Both the position numbers and the translations under genes were made by a program. The notes beneath the pieces are model-generated. The model had not been told where the DNA came from. It worked only from the letters and a program-made list of their open reading frames with translations, and made no database searches. Shown here one piece after another: positions 43,890 through 53,087 of a stretch of DNA of 64,000 bases. This stretch comes from Aerococcus kribbianus (GTDB taxonomy: Bacteria > Bacillota > Bacilli > Lactobacillales > Aerococcaceae): NCBI RefSeq assembly GCF_026805545.1, contig NZ_JAPRFR010000001.1:1-64000 (forward strand). Reading direction: 5' to 3'. Within the stretch, counting starts at the first letter, position 1. The number at the start of each line of letters is the position of its first letter.

Positions 43890-45622
43890 CGGTTCAATTC
43901 CTCCTCACTTAGTTGAGATGCTGCAATTTCATGGTAGAGAGGAGAAGTAGCTAATAGCTCTTTGTGGGTACCTACTGCTGCAATTTCTCCTTCATCTAAC
44001 ACGATAATTTGGTCGGCATGCATAATTGTACCCACCCTTTGCGCCACAATGACGGTAGTGGCATTCTTAGTTTCTTCTTGTAAGGCGCTACGCACTGCTG
44101 CATCAGTTTTATAGTCTAGAGCTGAGAATGAATCATCGAAAATATAGATTTCACGCCCACCAATAATTGAACGTGCGATGGATAAACGTTGTTTTTGACC
44201 CCCAGATAGGTTGGATCCACCTTCAGCTAAATGGGTTTGATAATGATTTTCTAAGCGGGAAATAAATTCTTGAGCTTGGGAAATAATAGTGGCATGTTCC
44301 ATGTCTTGTTCATCAGCATCAAATTTACCAAAGCGGAGGTTATCGGAAATATCTCCAGTAAATAATAAGGCTTTTTGTGGGGTATAACCAATTTTGCTAC
44401 GTAATTCCTTGAGATTGTAATCACGAACATCAACCCCATCCACTAAAATTTGTCCCTTGCTAACATCGTAGAAACGTGGAATCAACTTAACAATAGTTGA
44501 TTTTCCTGATCCTGTTGATCCAATAAAGGCAACAGTTTCGCCGGCCTTGGTTTTGAAATTGATATTTCGTAAAACTGGTTTATCCGCATCAGGATAGGCA
44601 AAGTCGACATCCCGAAATTCTAGGCTACCACTCTCTGGAAAGTCATGAATTTGTTGGTCCGCTGGTTTTTCATTGATAGAAATTTTCGTATCTAAAACTT
44701 CTTGCAAACGACCAGCAGAAACTTGGGCCCGCGGATACATCATGAAGATATTAGCGAATAACATTAATGAAAATAGAGCGTGAAAAACATATTCGATAAA
44801 GGCAACCACGGTACCAACCTGCATGGTTTGACGCTCAATAAAACCAGCACCAAACCAAATAATGGCAATAATTGCTAGGTTAATCACTACAGAAAAAAGG
44901 GCAGGTGTGACCGCCATCCAGCGGAAGAGACTGGTTGACTCTTGTCGGTAGTTATCATTAGCATGGGCGAAACGATTAGCCTGGAAATCTTCCCGGTTAA
45001 AGGCACGAATAACTCGTAGTCCAGTAATTGATTCTCTAAGCACTCGGTTGATCCGGTCCAAGTTTTTTTGTTGCCGTTCTGAAATTGGTAGGGTGATACG
45101 AGCAATCAGTAACACCACCACAACAATAAGTGGGGCTAGGGGGAGAATCGTGACTCCAAGCTCTATAGAAGTGGTGATAATCATGATAACACTGACAATA
45201 ATCATCATAGGAGCGGTGAATCCTTGCCTAATAATCATGTCAGTGAACTGAAGTAAAATAAAGGCATCACTAGAGATTCGCGTGGTCAGAGAGGGAACCC
45301 CTAACTCTTGGAACTCGTGATGCGATAGATCTTGCATTTTTTCATAGGCATCATTACGCATATTCATGGTCATATTAGCTACAATTTTACTTGATGAATA
45401 AGATGTAATAAGTCGACCAACTAAACCAATACTTGCTAAAATTACCATAATAATAAAATAAGGCCATACCGAGCGATTGACATCGCCAAGAATGACATCA
45501 TCAATAAGCTGAGCTAGTAGGGTCGGCATTCCTAAGGTTACCACTACAAATCCTAGGGTTCCTAATAAGGATAGCAGAAGTAAGCCTTTAAATTCTTTGA
45601 CATATTGCCAAATATATTTCAT
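43886..45622 (-). CDS. Heterodimeric ABC exporter subunit, degenerate-site half
   Basis: This 578-residue half-transporter has six membrane segments and an ATPase domain with Walker A GSTGSGKST and the canonical signature LSGGQKQR. Walker B is IYIFDDSFSALD, with Asp in place of the catalytic Glu, and the H-loop His is Gln (VIVAQRVGT), so its own site is non-hydrolytic. It is first in the operon, after a leader of hairpins at 45701-45779. The ribosome site is AGAGGAAGG. Confidence 0.92.
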   Translation of the reverse strand: MKYIWQYVKEFKGLLLLSLLGTLGFVVVTLGMPTLLAQLIDDVILGDVNRSVWPYFIIMVILASIGLVGRLITSYSSSKIVANMTMNMRNDAYEKMQDLSHHEFQELGVPSLTTRISSDAFILLQFTDMIIRQGFTAPMMIIVSVIMIITTSIELGVTILPLAPLIVVVVLLIARITLPISERQQKNLDRINRVLRESITGLRVIRAFNREDFQANRFAHANDNYRQESTSLFRWMAVTPALFSVVINLAIIAIIWFGAGFIERQTMQVGTVVAFIEYVFHALFSLMLFANIFMMYPRAQVSAGRLQEVLDTKISINEKPADQQIHDFPESGSLEFRDVDFAYPDADKPVLRNINFKTKAGETVAFIGSTGSGKSTIVKLIPRFYDVSKGQILVDGVDVRDYNLKELRSKIGYTPQKALLFTGDISDNLRFGKFDADEQDMEHATIISQAQEFISRLENHYQTHLAEGGSNLSGGQKQRLSIARSIIGGREIYIFDDSFSALDYKTDAAVRSALQEETKNATTVIVAQRVGTIMHADQIIVLDEGEIAAVGTHKELLATSPLYHEIAASQLSEEELNR

Positions 45623-45700
45623 AAAAACCTTCCTCTCTATATGATAGTTGCAAATATTATTATAAGCTTGGAAAAATAATCATGCAATAACTTTAGGGAT

Positions 45701-45779
45701 AAAAAAAGGCACCTGTTGGGGGCAGGTGCACGATTTTATGTTCTGTGGGGCCAGAACAGTAACTATTTAGTTACCTATA
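45701..45779 (-). promoter_or_regulatory. Hairpin-rich leader with terminator ahead of the ABC exporter
   Basis: Minus-strand transcription from a TATAAT box (45786-45791) would start near 45779. Within 75 bases are three perfect hairpins: GTAACTA/TAGTTAC (45759-45774), GTTCTG/CAGAAC (45740-45757) and GCACCTG/CAGGTGC (45709-45729), the last with seven Ts, a complete terminator. The -35 is poor (TTTACA at 20 bases). This might be an attenuator for the exporter, comparable in position to the bmrB leader of Bacillus bmrCD, or simply the ABC-F gene terminator with an independent short RNA. Confidence 0.5.
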
Positions 45780-45844
45780 GTTAGTATTATACTGGGTAAT
45801 TGTTGATTTTATGTAAATTTTATGTAAATTTTTGTAAATATTAC

Positions 45845-47473
45845 CTAGTTAATATACAAATTGGCTACCCGTTTTTGGACATCATTGTCATTTAGATAGT
45901 TACTATAAGTGGTTTCCATCCGATCGACTAAACCATTCGGACTTACATGGATAATGCGGTTAGCGATGGTATCAATAAATTCACGGTCATGAGAACTGAA
46001 GAGAACCACTTCTTTGAACTTGATGAGGCCATCATTAAGGCTTGAAATGGATTCCAAGTCTAAGTGGTTGGTTGGGTCATCAAGAATTAACACATTCGCT
46101 CCTGAAAGCATCATTTTAGATAGCATACAACGAACTTTTTCTCCTCCAGATAGGACAGAAACATTTTTATTCACATCTTCACCCGTGAAGAGCATCCGTC
46201 CTAGGAAACTACGTAAGAAGGTATTGTCTTGTTCTTCAGGTGGGGCATATTGGCGCAACCATTCTAAGATAGACAGATTACTATCTTGGAATTCAGCAGA
46301 ATTATCCCGGGCCAAATAGGCTTGGCTAGTCGTCACTCCCCATTTGTAGGACCCTGAATCAGCTTCTAATTCACCAGTAATAATTTTAAACAAGGTAGTA
46401 GTAGCAATATCGTTACGGCTTAAGAAAGCGACTTTTTCATGTGGACGAATAGTAAAGGTAATATTGTCTAATACCTTCACCCCATCAATGGTTTTGGAAA
46501 GATTTTCCACCGTTAAAACATCATTCCCAATTTCTCGGTCAGCGTCAAATCCAACATAAGGGTATTTACGACTAGATGGACGGATATCGTCGAGTTCGAT
46601 TTTATCTAACATTTTCTTCCGTGAAGTGGCTTGCTTAGACTTAGAAGCGTTGGCTGAGAAACGAGCGATGAAGTCTTGAAGTTCTTTGATTTTTTCTTCT
46701 TTCTTAGCGTTGGCGTCTGCTTGGAGTTTAGCCGCTAATTCAGAAGATTGCTTCCAGAAATCATAATTACCGACATATAATTGAATTTTTCCAAAGTCAA
46801 CATCACAGATATGGGTACAGACCTTATTTAAAAAGTAACGGTCATGAGAGACCACGATAACTGTATTAGGGAAGTCAATCAAGTATTCAGCTAGCCATTC
46901 AATCGCTTGCGAATCCAAACCGTTTGTAGGCTCATCCAAAAGTAGAATGTCAGGGTTTCCGAATAAGGCTTGTGCCAGTAAGACTTTTACCTTATCCTTT
47001 TCGCGCAGTTCTGACATTTTAGCATAGTGAAGCTCTTCGGTGATATCCAAGCCTTTAAGGAGCTGGGCGGCTTCAGATTCAGCTTCCCAGCCATTGAGTT
47101 CCGCAAATTCAGCTTCTAGTTCACCGGCTTTGATTCCATCTTCTTCAGTGAAGGATTCTTTGGCATAAATGGCATCTTTTTCATTTTTGATTTCGTAGAG
47201 ACGCCGATTCCCCATAATTACTGTGTCCATCACGCTATAGTCTTCAAAACCAAAGTGGTCTTGGCTTAAAACAGATAAGCGTTCGTCAGGATCCTTGCTG
47301 ACGTTACCACTAGATGGGGCGATTTTTCCGGATAGAATATTTAAAAAGGTCGATTTCCCAGCACCATTGGCACCGATAATACCGTAACAATTTCCTGGGG
47401 TAAAGGCGATATTAACATTATCGTAGAGTTTACGATCAGAAAAATGTAAACTTACATCATTGACAGTTAGCAT
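45845..47473 (-). CDS. ABC-F family ATPase (YkpA/YbiT-like)
   Basis: ABC-F proteins bind the ribosome E site and act in translation or antibiotic protection. The 542-residue protein has two ATPase domains without membrane spans. The first has Walker A GANGAGKST and Walker B ILLLDEPTNGLD but an altered signature (SELREKDKVK). In the second the Walker A region reads SRNDIATTT without the lysine, the signature LSGGEKVRCML is intact, and Walker B has Asp instead of Glu (LILDDPTNHLD). I recall similar deviations in streptococcal relatives, so they look family-typical. The linker between domains is lysine-rich. It is not evidently a resistance determinant. Confidence 0.88.
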   Translation of the reverse strand: MLTVNDVSLHFSDRKLYDNVNIAFTPGNCYGIIGANGAGKSTFLNILSGKIAPSSGNVSKDPDERLSVLSQDHFGFEDYSVMDTVIMGNRRLYEIKNEKDAIYAKESFTEEDGIKAGELEAEFAELNGWEAESEAAQLLKGLDITEELHYAKMSELREKDKVKVLLAQALFGNPDILLLDEPTNGLDSQAIEWLAEYLIDFPNTVIVVSHDRYFLNKVCTHICDVDFGKIQLYVGNYDFWKQSSELAAKLQADANAKKEEKIKELQDFIARFSANASKSKQATSRKKMLDKIELDDIRPSSRKYPYVGFDADREIGNDVLTVENLSKTIDGVKVLDNITFTIRPHEKVAFLSRNDIATTTLFKIITGELEADSGSYKWGVTTSQAYLARDNSAEFQDSNLSILEWLRQYAPPEEQDNTFLRSFLGRMLFTGEDVNKNVSVLSGGEKVRCMLSKMMLSGANVLILDDPTNHLDLESISSLNDGLIKFKEVVLFSSHDREFIDTIANRIIHVSPNGLVDRMETTYSNYLNDNDVQKRVANLYIN

Positions 47474-47578
47474 TGAATTCCTCTTTCTGCATCATGCATT
47501 ATTATACAATAGAGTCATTATGACATGACAACTGCCCTAGAAGCAAGGGCAATTTGCTTTCTAAGGCAGTAAGTTTAA

Positions 47579-49735
47579 CTATTTGCGACGGCGTTGTAAG
47601 ATTCGATTTTGAATCCGGCTAAACCAGTTTTCAGAATTTTGTTTGGCATGGCGAATGGACGATTTTTCAGCCTCTGCCTTGGCCATAAAGACCATTTGAG
47701 CGTTGACTGGTGCCTGATCGTTGGTGACGTAATCATAATTGGAATCTGGTAATTTATAACGAGCCTTCGTATTATCGTCTAGGTAGATTTTGAGAATTTC
47801 CTTTAATTCACTGCGGATATTGGCATCGAGAATTGGGAATTCAATCTCTACTCGTTTAATCATATTCCGAGTCATCATATCGGCAGAGGATAGGAAGAGT
47901 TTTTCCTCACCATTATTATTGAACCAATAAATCCGGCTATGTTCTAAGAAACGGCCCACAATAGAAATCACACGAATATTGTCACTGAGACCAGGAATAC
48001 CAGGGTTCAAACAACAAATGCCCCTAATAATGAGGTCAACTTTCACTCCTGCTTGACTGGCTTCATAAAGTTTCTTGATGACAGGTTTTGAAGTCAAGGA
48101 GTTCATCTTAGCAATAATGTGACCATTACCATGTTCCTTGTGCTGCTCGATTTCTTGGTCGATATCTTCCATATAAGTATCTCGAATATCAAAAGGTGAC
48201 ACATGAAGATGCTTATAGTGGGGTTGGTCAGAATACCCACTTAAGTAATTGAAGAAATCAGTGGCATCTTGTCCGATAGCTTCGTCAGTCGTGATTACAC
48301 CCATGTCGGTATAGATACGCGCCGTTTTGTCATTGTAGTTCCCCGTACCTAGGTGAACGTAGCGGGTAAGCTTGCCATTTTTTTGTTTCATGACCATAGC
48401 AATTTTTGAGTGGGTTTTGAGGTGGGTTTTTCCATAAATGACATGACACCCAGCTTCTTCTAATACTTTGGCCCATTGGACATTGTTTTCTTCATCAAAA
48501 CGCGCCTTTAATTCCACTAAAACGGTGACTTGCTTGCCATGTTCAGCAGCAGTTTTAAGCGCATGAATGATAGGCGAATTATTGGACACCCGGTAAAGAG
48601 TTTGCTTGATAGCAACCGTGTCAGGGTCATTGGCGGCATCCGCAATAAATTGTACAATCGGTTTAAAGGAATCATAAGGATGGTGGAAAAAGACATCCTT
48701 GTGCTCTGACGCCTTAAAGACGTCGCTGCCTTGAAGTTCCCGAGGATAAACGGGAGAAAACTTCTCAAAAACTAGTTCTGGATAATAGGCCTCAACGGCA
48801 TCACGGGCTGCATTTAAGCCAGTTAGGTCCAGAGGGCCATCGATGAGGTAAAGGTCACGGTCCTCTAAATCTAATTGCCGCATCAAGTAATCGATATCAT
48901 GGGCTAAACCATCAGTATCTTCGCTACGAATATCTACTTCTAGTCGTACTGCACGTCCATTACGGCGTTTAATTAAGTAATCTTCAATCACCGCTAATAG
49001 GTCTTCAGCACCTTCTTCATGAATATCTAGGTCAGCATTACGCGTCACGCGGAAGAAGAAAGAAGAAGTAATGGTGTAACCAGCAAACATACCAGAAATA
49101 TGATATTGAATAATCTCCTCGACAGGCACCAAGAAGTGTTTATTCTTACATTGGTAGTGGTAGTAACGGTTGACCAATGGCGGAATAGGGACGATGGCAA
49201 TTTGTTGTTCATCTTCACGTTGTAAATTAACAAAAAGATGAAGTACCTTGTTGTTAAGATTAGGGAAAGGACGGTAGGCATCAACCCCTAGAGGTGTGAG
49301 GGTAGGAAACACAGACTCATTATAGAACTGCTTAATATTTTCCTGTTCCTCGTCATGAACTTGATCAATGGAGATAAAGTAAATGCCTTGGTCCCGACAT
49401 TCAGCAACGACTTGATCATAAAGCTCATATTGGTAAACCACATTTTCCTTGTTTTTCTCAGCGATGGCATCTAATTGTTGGTCAGGTGTCCATTGTTTCT
49501 TGCTGTCAACGATATTTTCGCCGAGGTAGTGTTGGTCTTGTAGACCAGCCACACGTACCATCATGAATTCGTCGAGGTTGGAAGAGCCAATGGCCAAGAA
49601 GCCTAGACGTTCAAGCAAAGGATTACGCTTGTCAGCAGCTTCTTGCAAGACCCGGTAGTTGAATCCGAGCCAAGACACTTCACGGTTATCATAATATTTG
49701 GGGTTATCATAATCTTTTTTTATTTCAGTCGTCAC
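47579..49735 (-). CDS. ppk: Polyphosphate kinase 1
   Basis: Ppk1 makes polyphosphate from ATP reversibly. The 718-residue protein has the N-terminal domain start YDNREVSWLGFNYRVLQEA, the catalytic-histidine region KTHLKTHSKIAMV and the RYVHLGTGNYND stretch near a second conserved His. The start is GTG at 49735 after AAAGGA. It follows ppx closely and is the last gene of the minus-strand operon cof-ppx-ppk. Confidence 0.95.
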   Translation of the reverse strand: MTTEIKKDYDNPKYYDNREVSWLGFNYRVLQEAADKRNPLLERLGFLAIGSSNLDEFMMVRVAGLQDQHYLGENIVDSKKQWTPDQQLDAIAEKNKENVVYQYELYDQVVAECRDQGIYFISIDQVHDEEQENIKQFYNESVFPTLTPLGVDAYRPFPNLNNKVLHLFVNLQREDEQQIAIVPIPPLVNRYYHYQCKNKHFLVPVEEIIQYHISGMFAGYTITSSFFFRVTRNADLDIHEEGAEDLLAVIEDYLIKRRNGRAVRLEVDIRSEDTDGLAHDIDYLMRQLDLEDRDLYLIDGPLDLTGLNAARDAVEAYYPELVFEKFSPVYPRELQGSDVFKASEHKDVFFHHPYDSFKPIVQFIADAANDPDTVAIKQTLYRVSNNSPIIHALKTAAEHGKQVTVLVELKARFDEENNVQWAKVLEEAGCHVIYGKTHLKTHSKIAMVMKQKNGKLTRYVHLGTGNYNDKTARIYTDMGVITTDEAIGQDATDFFNYLSGYSDQPHYKHLHVSPFDIRDTYMEDIDQEIEQHKEHGNGHIIAKMNSLTSKPVIKKLYEASQAGVKVDLIIRGICCLNPGIPGLSDNIRVISIVGRFLEHSRIYWFNNNGEEKLFLSSADMMTRNMIKRVEIEFPILDANIRSELKEILKIYLDDNTKARYKLPDSNYDYVTNDQAPVNAQMVFMAKAEAEKSSIRHAKQNSENWFSRIQNRILQRRRK

Positions 49736-49767
49736 TGAGAACAGTCCTTTCTTTGTTTGGTTTAGGC

Positions 49768-51321
49768 CTATATGATTTGTTTATAAGATGCTTGGTTAAT
49801 AAATTCCACAGTAATATCTTCGTCAATAATACGTTCGACGTGTTTCTTTTGACTTTCGGAACGGTGAATTTCAGAAATCAAAGTACCAGTATAGAATATT
49901 CGCAAGATTAATTGGTCATTTTTCTTAACGATATCAATGGTTTTGACGATGTTAGAGTGGGAATCATTTAAGCATTCAGAAAATTTTATCAGTCCTCCCA
50001 TGGCTTGGAGAAGATCACTGTTTTTATCTGAGAACCAGTCCCCAAAATTATGCAAGTAGTCTTTGAATAAGGTTCTATTCTTGTAACTTGCTAAAATGCT
50101 CAGTGCCACACGTTCCTTATGAGTAAATCCATTTAAGTTAGAATTGGATAACATATAGTAAGTGTGTTGTGATGCATTACCTGGTTCAATAATATCTCCA
50201 ATGTAATATAAGTAGGCCCCAAATGCGAGTAGTTCTAACTCATGTTCATTATAATCTAAATAGCCGGCTTCATGGAGGGCATTATACACTTTTTTAGCGT
50301 TCATCATCCGCTGTGCCCCATCTGACATTGAGAAGTTATAAGCCCCAGTTAGCCGCTCGACAGTCTGATTGGCAACATGGTCAATATCGAAGGCATCGGG
50401 GTATTTATTTTCCATGTATTCATAGAGAATCCCTTCTCGTAAGCCTCGTTGGCTAAAAATAAAGTTTGGTGCTTCCACTATGGCTAAGAGTTCTTGGAAA
50501 ACAATCACAGCTGGTGTAATAATATCAGCCCGTTCAGAACTTAAGCCATCTAATTTTTTGAGGTCTTTGACACTAGTGCTGGAGAACAAGTCGAAAACTT
50601 GGTCCACATCCTCAAGAGACATTTCATAATTGTGGAGGCCAGCTAGGGTATAATCATTTTCCATTTGATGGACCCGGGCAACGTTACGAGCAGAGCCACC
50701 GATGGCAATGACGGGTAGGTCTACTCCCTTCATAAAATCATTGTCCTTGAAGGCTTTACGGACAAATTCACGGGTTTTTTCAAGAGCCTTTTTATCGGTA
50801 TTGTCTCCTTTTTTGAAAAATTTTTCTGTTAATGAGACTGCTCCGAAGTCAAAGGAATGGGAGGCCACAATTTTCTTGTCCTTGAAATAAGTGATTTCAG
50901 TAGATCCCCCACCGATATCCACAGAGACACCGTCCCGGTAGGCCATGGAATGGATAATCGCATTAAAGCCATAAAAAGCTTCCATCTCCTCGGGCACAAT
51001 GTCAATACTGATGTCGGTGGCTACTTTCACTGCTTGCAAAATTTCTTGTTGATTTTTGGACTGGCGAATAGCAGCAGTGGCCTTGGGTATGATGCAATCG
51101 GCTTTGAGGATTTCTGATTCTTTAGCGAATGCTTTCATCACATGTACTAAAACATCGATTCCTTCTTGGCTCATGACATTATCATCATCGATATATTGAT
51201 AAATTCGGGCTGGCATCTTGATGTTTTGAATTTCTTTGAAACTCAAATTATTCTCAATTTGAAAGACCACCAGACGAATCGAGTTAGACCCGATGTCAAT
51301 TAAACCTATTCTTTCTTTCAT
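49768..51321 (-). CDS. ppx: Exopolyphosphatase (Ppx/GppA family)
   Basis: Ppx degrades polyphosphate; relatives convert pppGpp to ppGpp. The 517-residue protein has the ASKHA phosphate motifs IGLIDIGSNSIRLVVF and VSVDIGGGSTEITYF, and a C-terminal HD-like helical domain from about residue 310. Its location between a HAD phosphatase and ppk argues for polyphosphate turnover. The ribosome site is AGGAAG. Confidence 0.9.
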   Translation of the reverse strand: MKERIGLIDIGSNSIRLVVFQIENNLSFKEIQNIKMPARIYQYIDDDNVMSQEGIDVLVHVMKAFAKESEILKADCIIPKATAAIRQSKNQQEILQAVKVATDISIDIVPEEMEAFYGFNAIIHSMAYRDGVSVDIGGGSTEITYFKDKKIVASHSFDFGAVSLTEKFFKKGDNTDKKALEKTREFVRKAFKDNDFMKGVDLPVIAIGGSARNVARVHQMENDYTLAGLHNYEMSLEDVDQVFDLFSSTSVKDLKKLDGLSSERADIITPAVIVFQELLAIVEAPNFIFSQRGLREGILYEYMENKYPDAFDIDHVANQTVERLTGAYNFSMSDGAQRMMNAKKVYNALHEAGYLDYNEHELELLAFGAYLYYIGDIIEPGNASQHTYYMLSNSNLNGFTHKERVALSILASYKNRTLFKDYLHNFGDWFSDKNSDLLQAMGGLIKFSECLNDSHSNIVKTIDIVKKNDQLILRIFYTGTLISEIHRSESQKKHVERIIDEDITVEFINQASYKQII

Positions 51322-51333
51322 GATGCTTCCTTC

Positions 51334-52212
51334 CTAATCTTGACTACTAAGGTTAAGAGCTTTTTGAATCGCTTTGGCCACACCACCATTGTAATTGGTA
51401 TCAGTTTCATACTTGGCGCTAGCTTTAACTTCATCTTCAGCATTGCCCATGGCGAAACTGTATCCAGCCACTTCTAACATAGTGATGTCATTGTAGTTAT
51501 CACCAACAGTTAGGATGTTTTTCGGATTGTAGCCATGTTCACGACAATAGGCAAGGACAGCTTCACCCTTAGTTGCACGTTCATGCGAAATTTCAATGTT
51601 ACTTGAGAAGGAACTAGTAACATAAATACCTGGCAGTTTGTCATCTAATTCTTGGCCAAAAGCTTTGAGCACTTTTTGGCCTTCGGGATGAAGGAAGGTG
51701 ATTTTTAAAATTTGTTGGTTTTCTTCTGTAATCAAATCAGCGAGGTTATCACGATAGTCAATAGATTTTACTTCGTTAGATTGGGTGGCCCGCTGTTGGC
51801 ATTCTTCATAGGAAAGGCCGGGATTGGTTTGGTGAATGAGTTCAGTAATGGCAACAATGCGGTCAGCCTTGGAGCTTGAATAAACATTTTTAGAGGTCAT
51901 TGCCTCCATATAATAGTTTTTCTCTTCACCAATCCGGATAATTTCCATGGCAACGTCATTAGGTAAACCCACTTCGTATTCGACATTCCCTTCACGGTCG
52001 AATAAAATGGCGCCATTAAGGCCAATGATTGGACAACGTAAGCCGGCTTGTTCAAGCAAGAATTTAGCTTCCGTAAAATTACGCCCCGTGCAAACAAGGA
52101 AGGGAATTCCTTGGGCATAGGTATCCATAATGGCTTGGATGTTATCAGGATGAACTTGAATATTAGAATCAAGCAAGGTACCATCCATATCAGAAACAAT
52201 CAGTTCAAGCAT
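51334..52212 (-). CDS. Cof-type HAD-superfamily sugar/nucleotide phosphatase
   Basis: The roughly 292-residue protein has HAD motif I DMDGTLLDS, the motif II threonine CTGRNF and motif IV GDNYNDITMLEVAG, with the C2B cap typical of Cof/YidA phosphatases. The substrate is open: these enzymes hydrolyse sugar phosphates, flavin mononucleotide and others. I chose the ATG at 52212 (7 bases after AAGGAG) over the ATG at 52218. It leads the operon with ppx 12 bases downstream. Confidence 0.88.
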   Translation of the reverse strand: MLELIVSDMDGTLLDSNIQVHPDNIQAIMDTYAQGIPFLVCTGRNFTEAKFLLEQAGLRCPIIGLNGAILFDREGNVEYEVGLPNDVAMEIIRIGEEKNYYMEAMTSKNVYSSSKADRIVAITELIHQTNPGLSYEECQQRATQSNEVKSIDYRDNLADLITEENQQILKITFLHPEGQKVLKAFGQELDDKLPGIYVTSSFSSNIEISHERATKGEAVLAYCREHGYNPKNILTVGDNYNDITMLEVAGYSFAMGNAEDEVKASAKYETDTNYNGGVAKAIQKALNLSSQD

Positions 52213-52316
52213 GGTCATACTCCTTTATCTTTTAATAAGTAAAGTTTATCATAAGAAGTAAGTATCTCACTAGGGAAACGGATAATTTAATTCTCTGTTT
52301 TAGAAAGGAAAGCATT

Positions 52317-52994
52317 ATGGATTTTTTGAAACTGTATTTAAACAAGCAATGGCAAAGCATCTTGGCCCCATTTATAGCTAGTGATGTTTACAAAAACTTA
52401 ACAAAGCAAGTCGCCCAAGCCTATCAAAATAAAATCGTGTATCCAGCGCCTGAACATATTTTCCGTGCTTTAAACCTAGTCGATTATAAGCAAATAAAGG
52501 TGGTTATTCTAGGTCAAGATCCTTATCATGGTCCCAACCAAGCCAATGGGTTAAGCTTTTCCGTGAATCCAGGCGTCAAACTTCCACCTTCCTTGAGAAA
52601 TATTTATCAGGAATTGGCTGACGACCTCGGAATCGAACGGAATTCGGGCGATCTGACGGATTGGGCTCAACAAGGAGTCTTGTTACTAAACACCACCTTA
52701 ACGGTGGAAGCCCATCAGGCCAATTCTCATCAAAATTATGGTTGGCAATCATTAACCGATGCGGTATTAGCAGCAGTTAATGAAAAAGAGTCGCCCCTTG
52801 TCTTTATCCTTTGGGGCAAGCAGGCGCAAAAGAAGGGCAGATTCCTCGACACTAATAAACATCTCTTACTTCAAGCACCACACCCAAGCCCCTTATCAGC
52901 CTACCGTGGTTTTTTTGGCTCCAAGCCTTTCTCTAAAACGAATGCCTTTTTAGAGAGTCTAGGTCTTGAACCAATCGACTGGTCAGCCCAATAG
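52317..52994 (+). CDS. ung: Uracil-DNA glycosylase
   Basis: Ung removes uracil from DNA. The 225-residue protein has the water-activating motif VILGQDPYHGPNQANGLSFS, the LLLNTTLTVEAHQANSH region and the minor-groove loop HPSPLSAYRGFFGSKPFS with the catalytic His. The ribosome site is AAAGGAAAG. It is a single gene followed by a strong terminator. Confidence 0.96.
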   Translation: MDFLKLYLNKQWQSILAPFIASDVYKNLTKQVAQAYQNKIVYPAPEHIFRALNLVDYKQIKVVILGQDPYHGPNQANGLSFSVNPGVKLPPSLRNIYQELADDLGIERNSGDLTDWAQQGVLLLNTTLTVEAHQANSHQNYGWQSLTDAVLAAVNEKESPLVFILWGKQAQKKGRFLDTNKHLLLQAPHPSPLSAYRGFFGSKPFSKTNAFLESLGLEPIDWSAQ

Positions 52995-53024
52995 TTGCTT
53001 GCATCAGATCTTAGGTAAATTGCT

Positions 53025-53080
53025 AAAACTCCCCTAGAGTTGAGTACTGTTTTAAGTATTAACTCTAGGGGAGTTTTAAT
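53025..53080. terminator. Bidirectional terminator between ung and the hydrolase gene
   Basis: The 17-base arms AAAACTCCCCTAGAGTT and AACTCTAGGGGAGTTTT are perfect complements around an inner loop that can also fold. It serves both convergent genes. Confidence 0.95.
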
Positions 53081-53087
53081 TGTGTAA

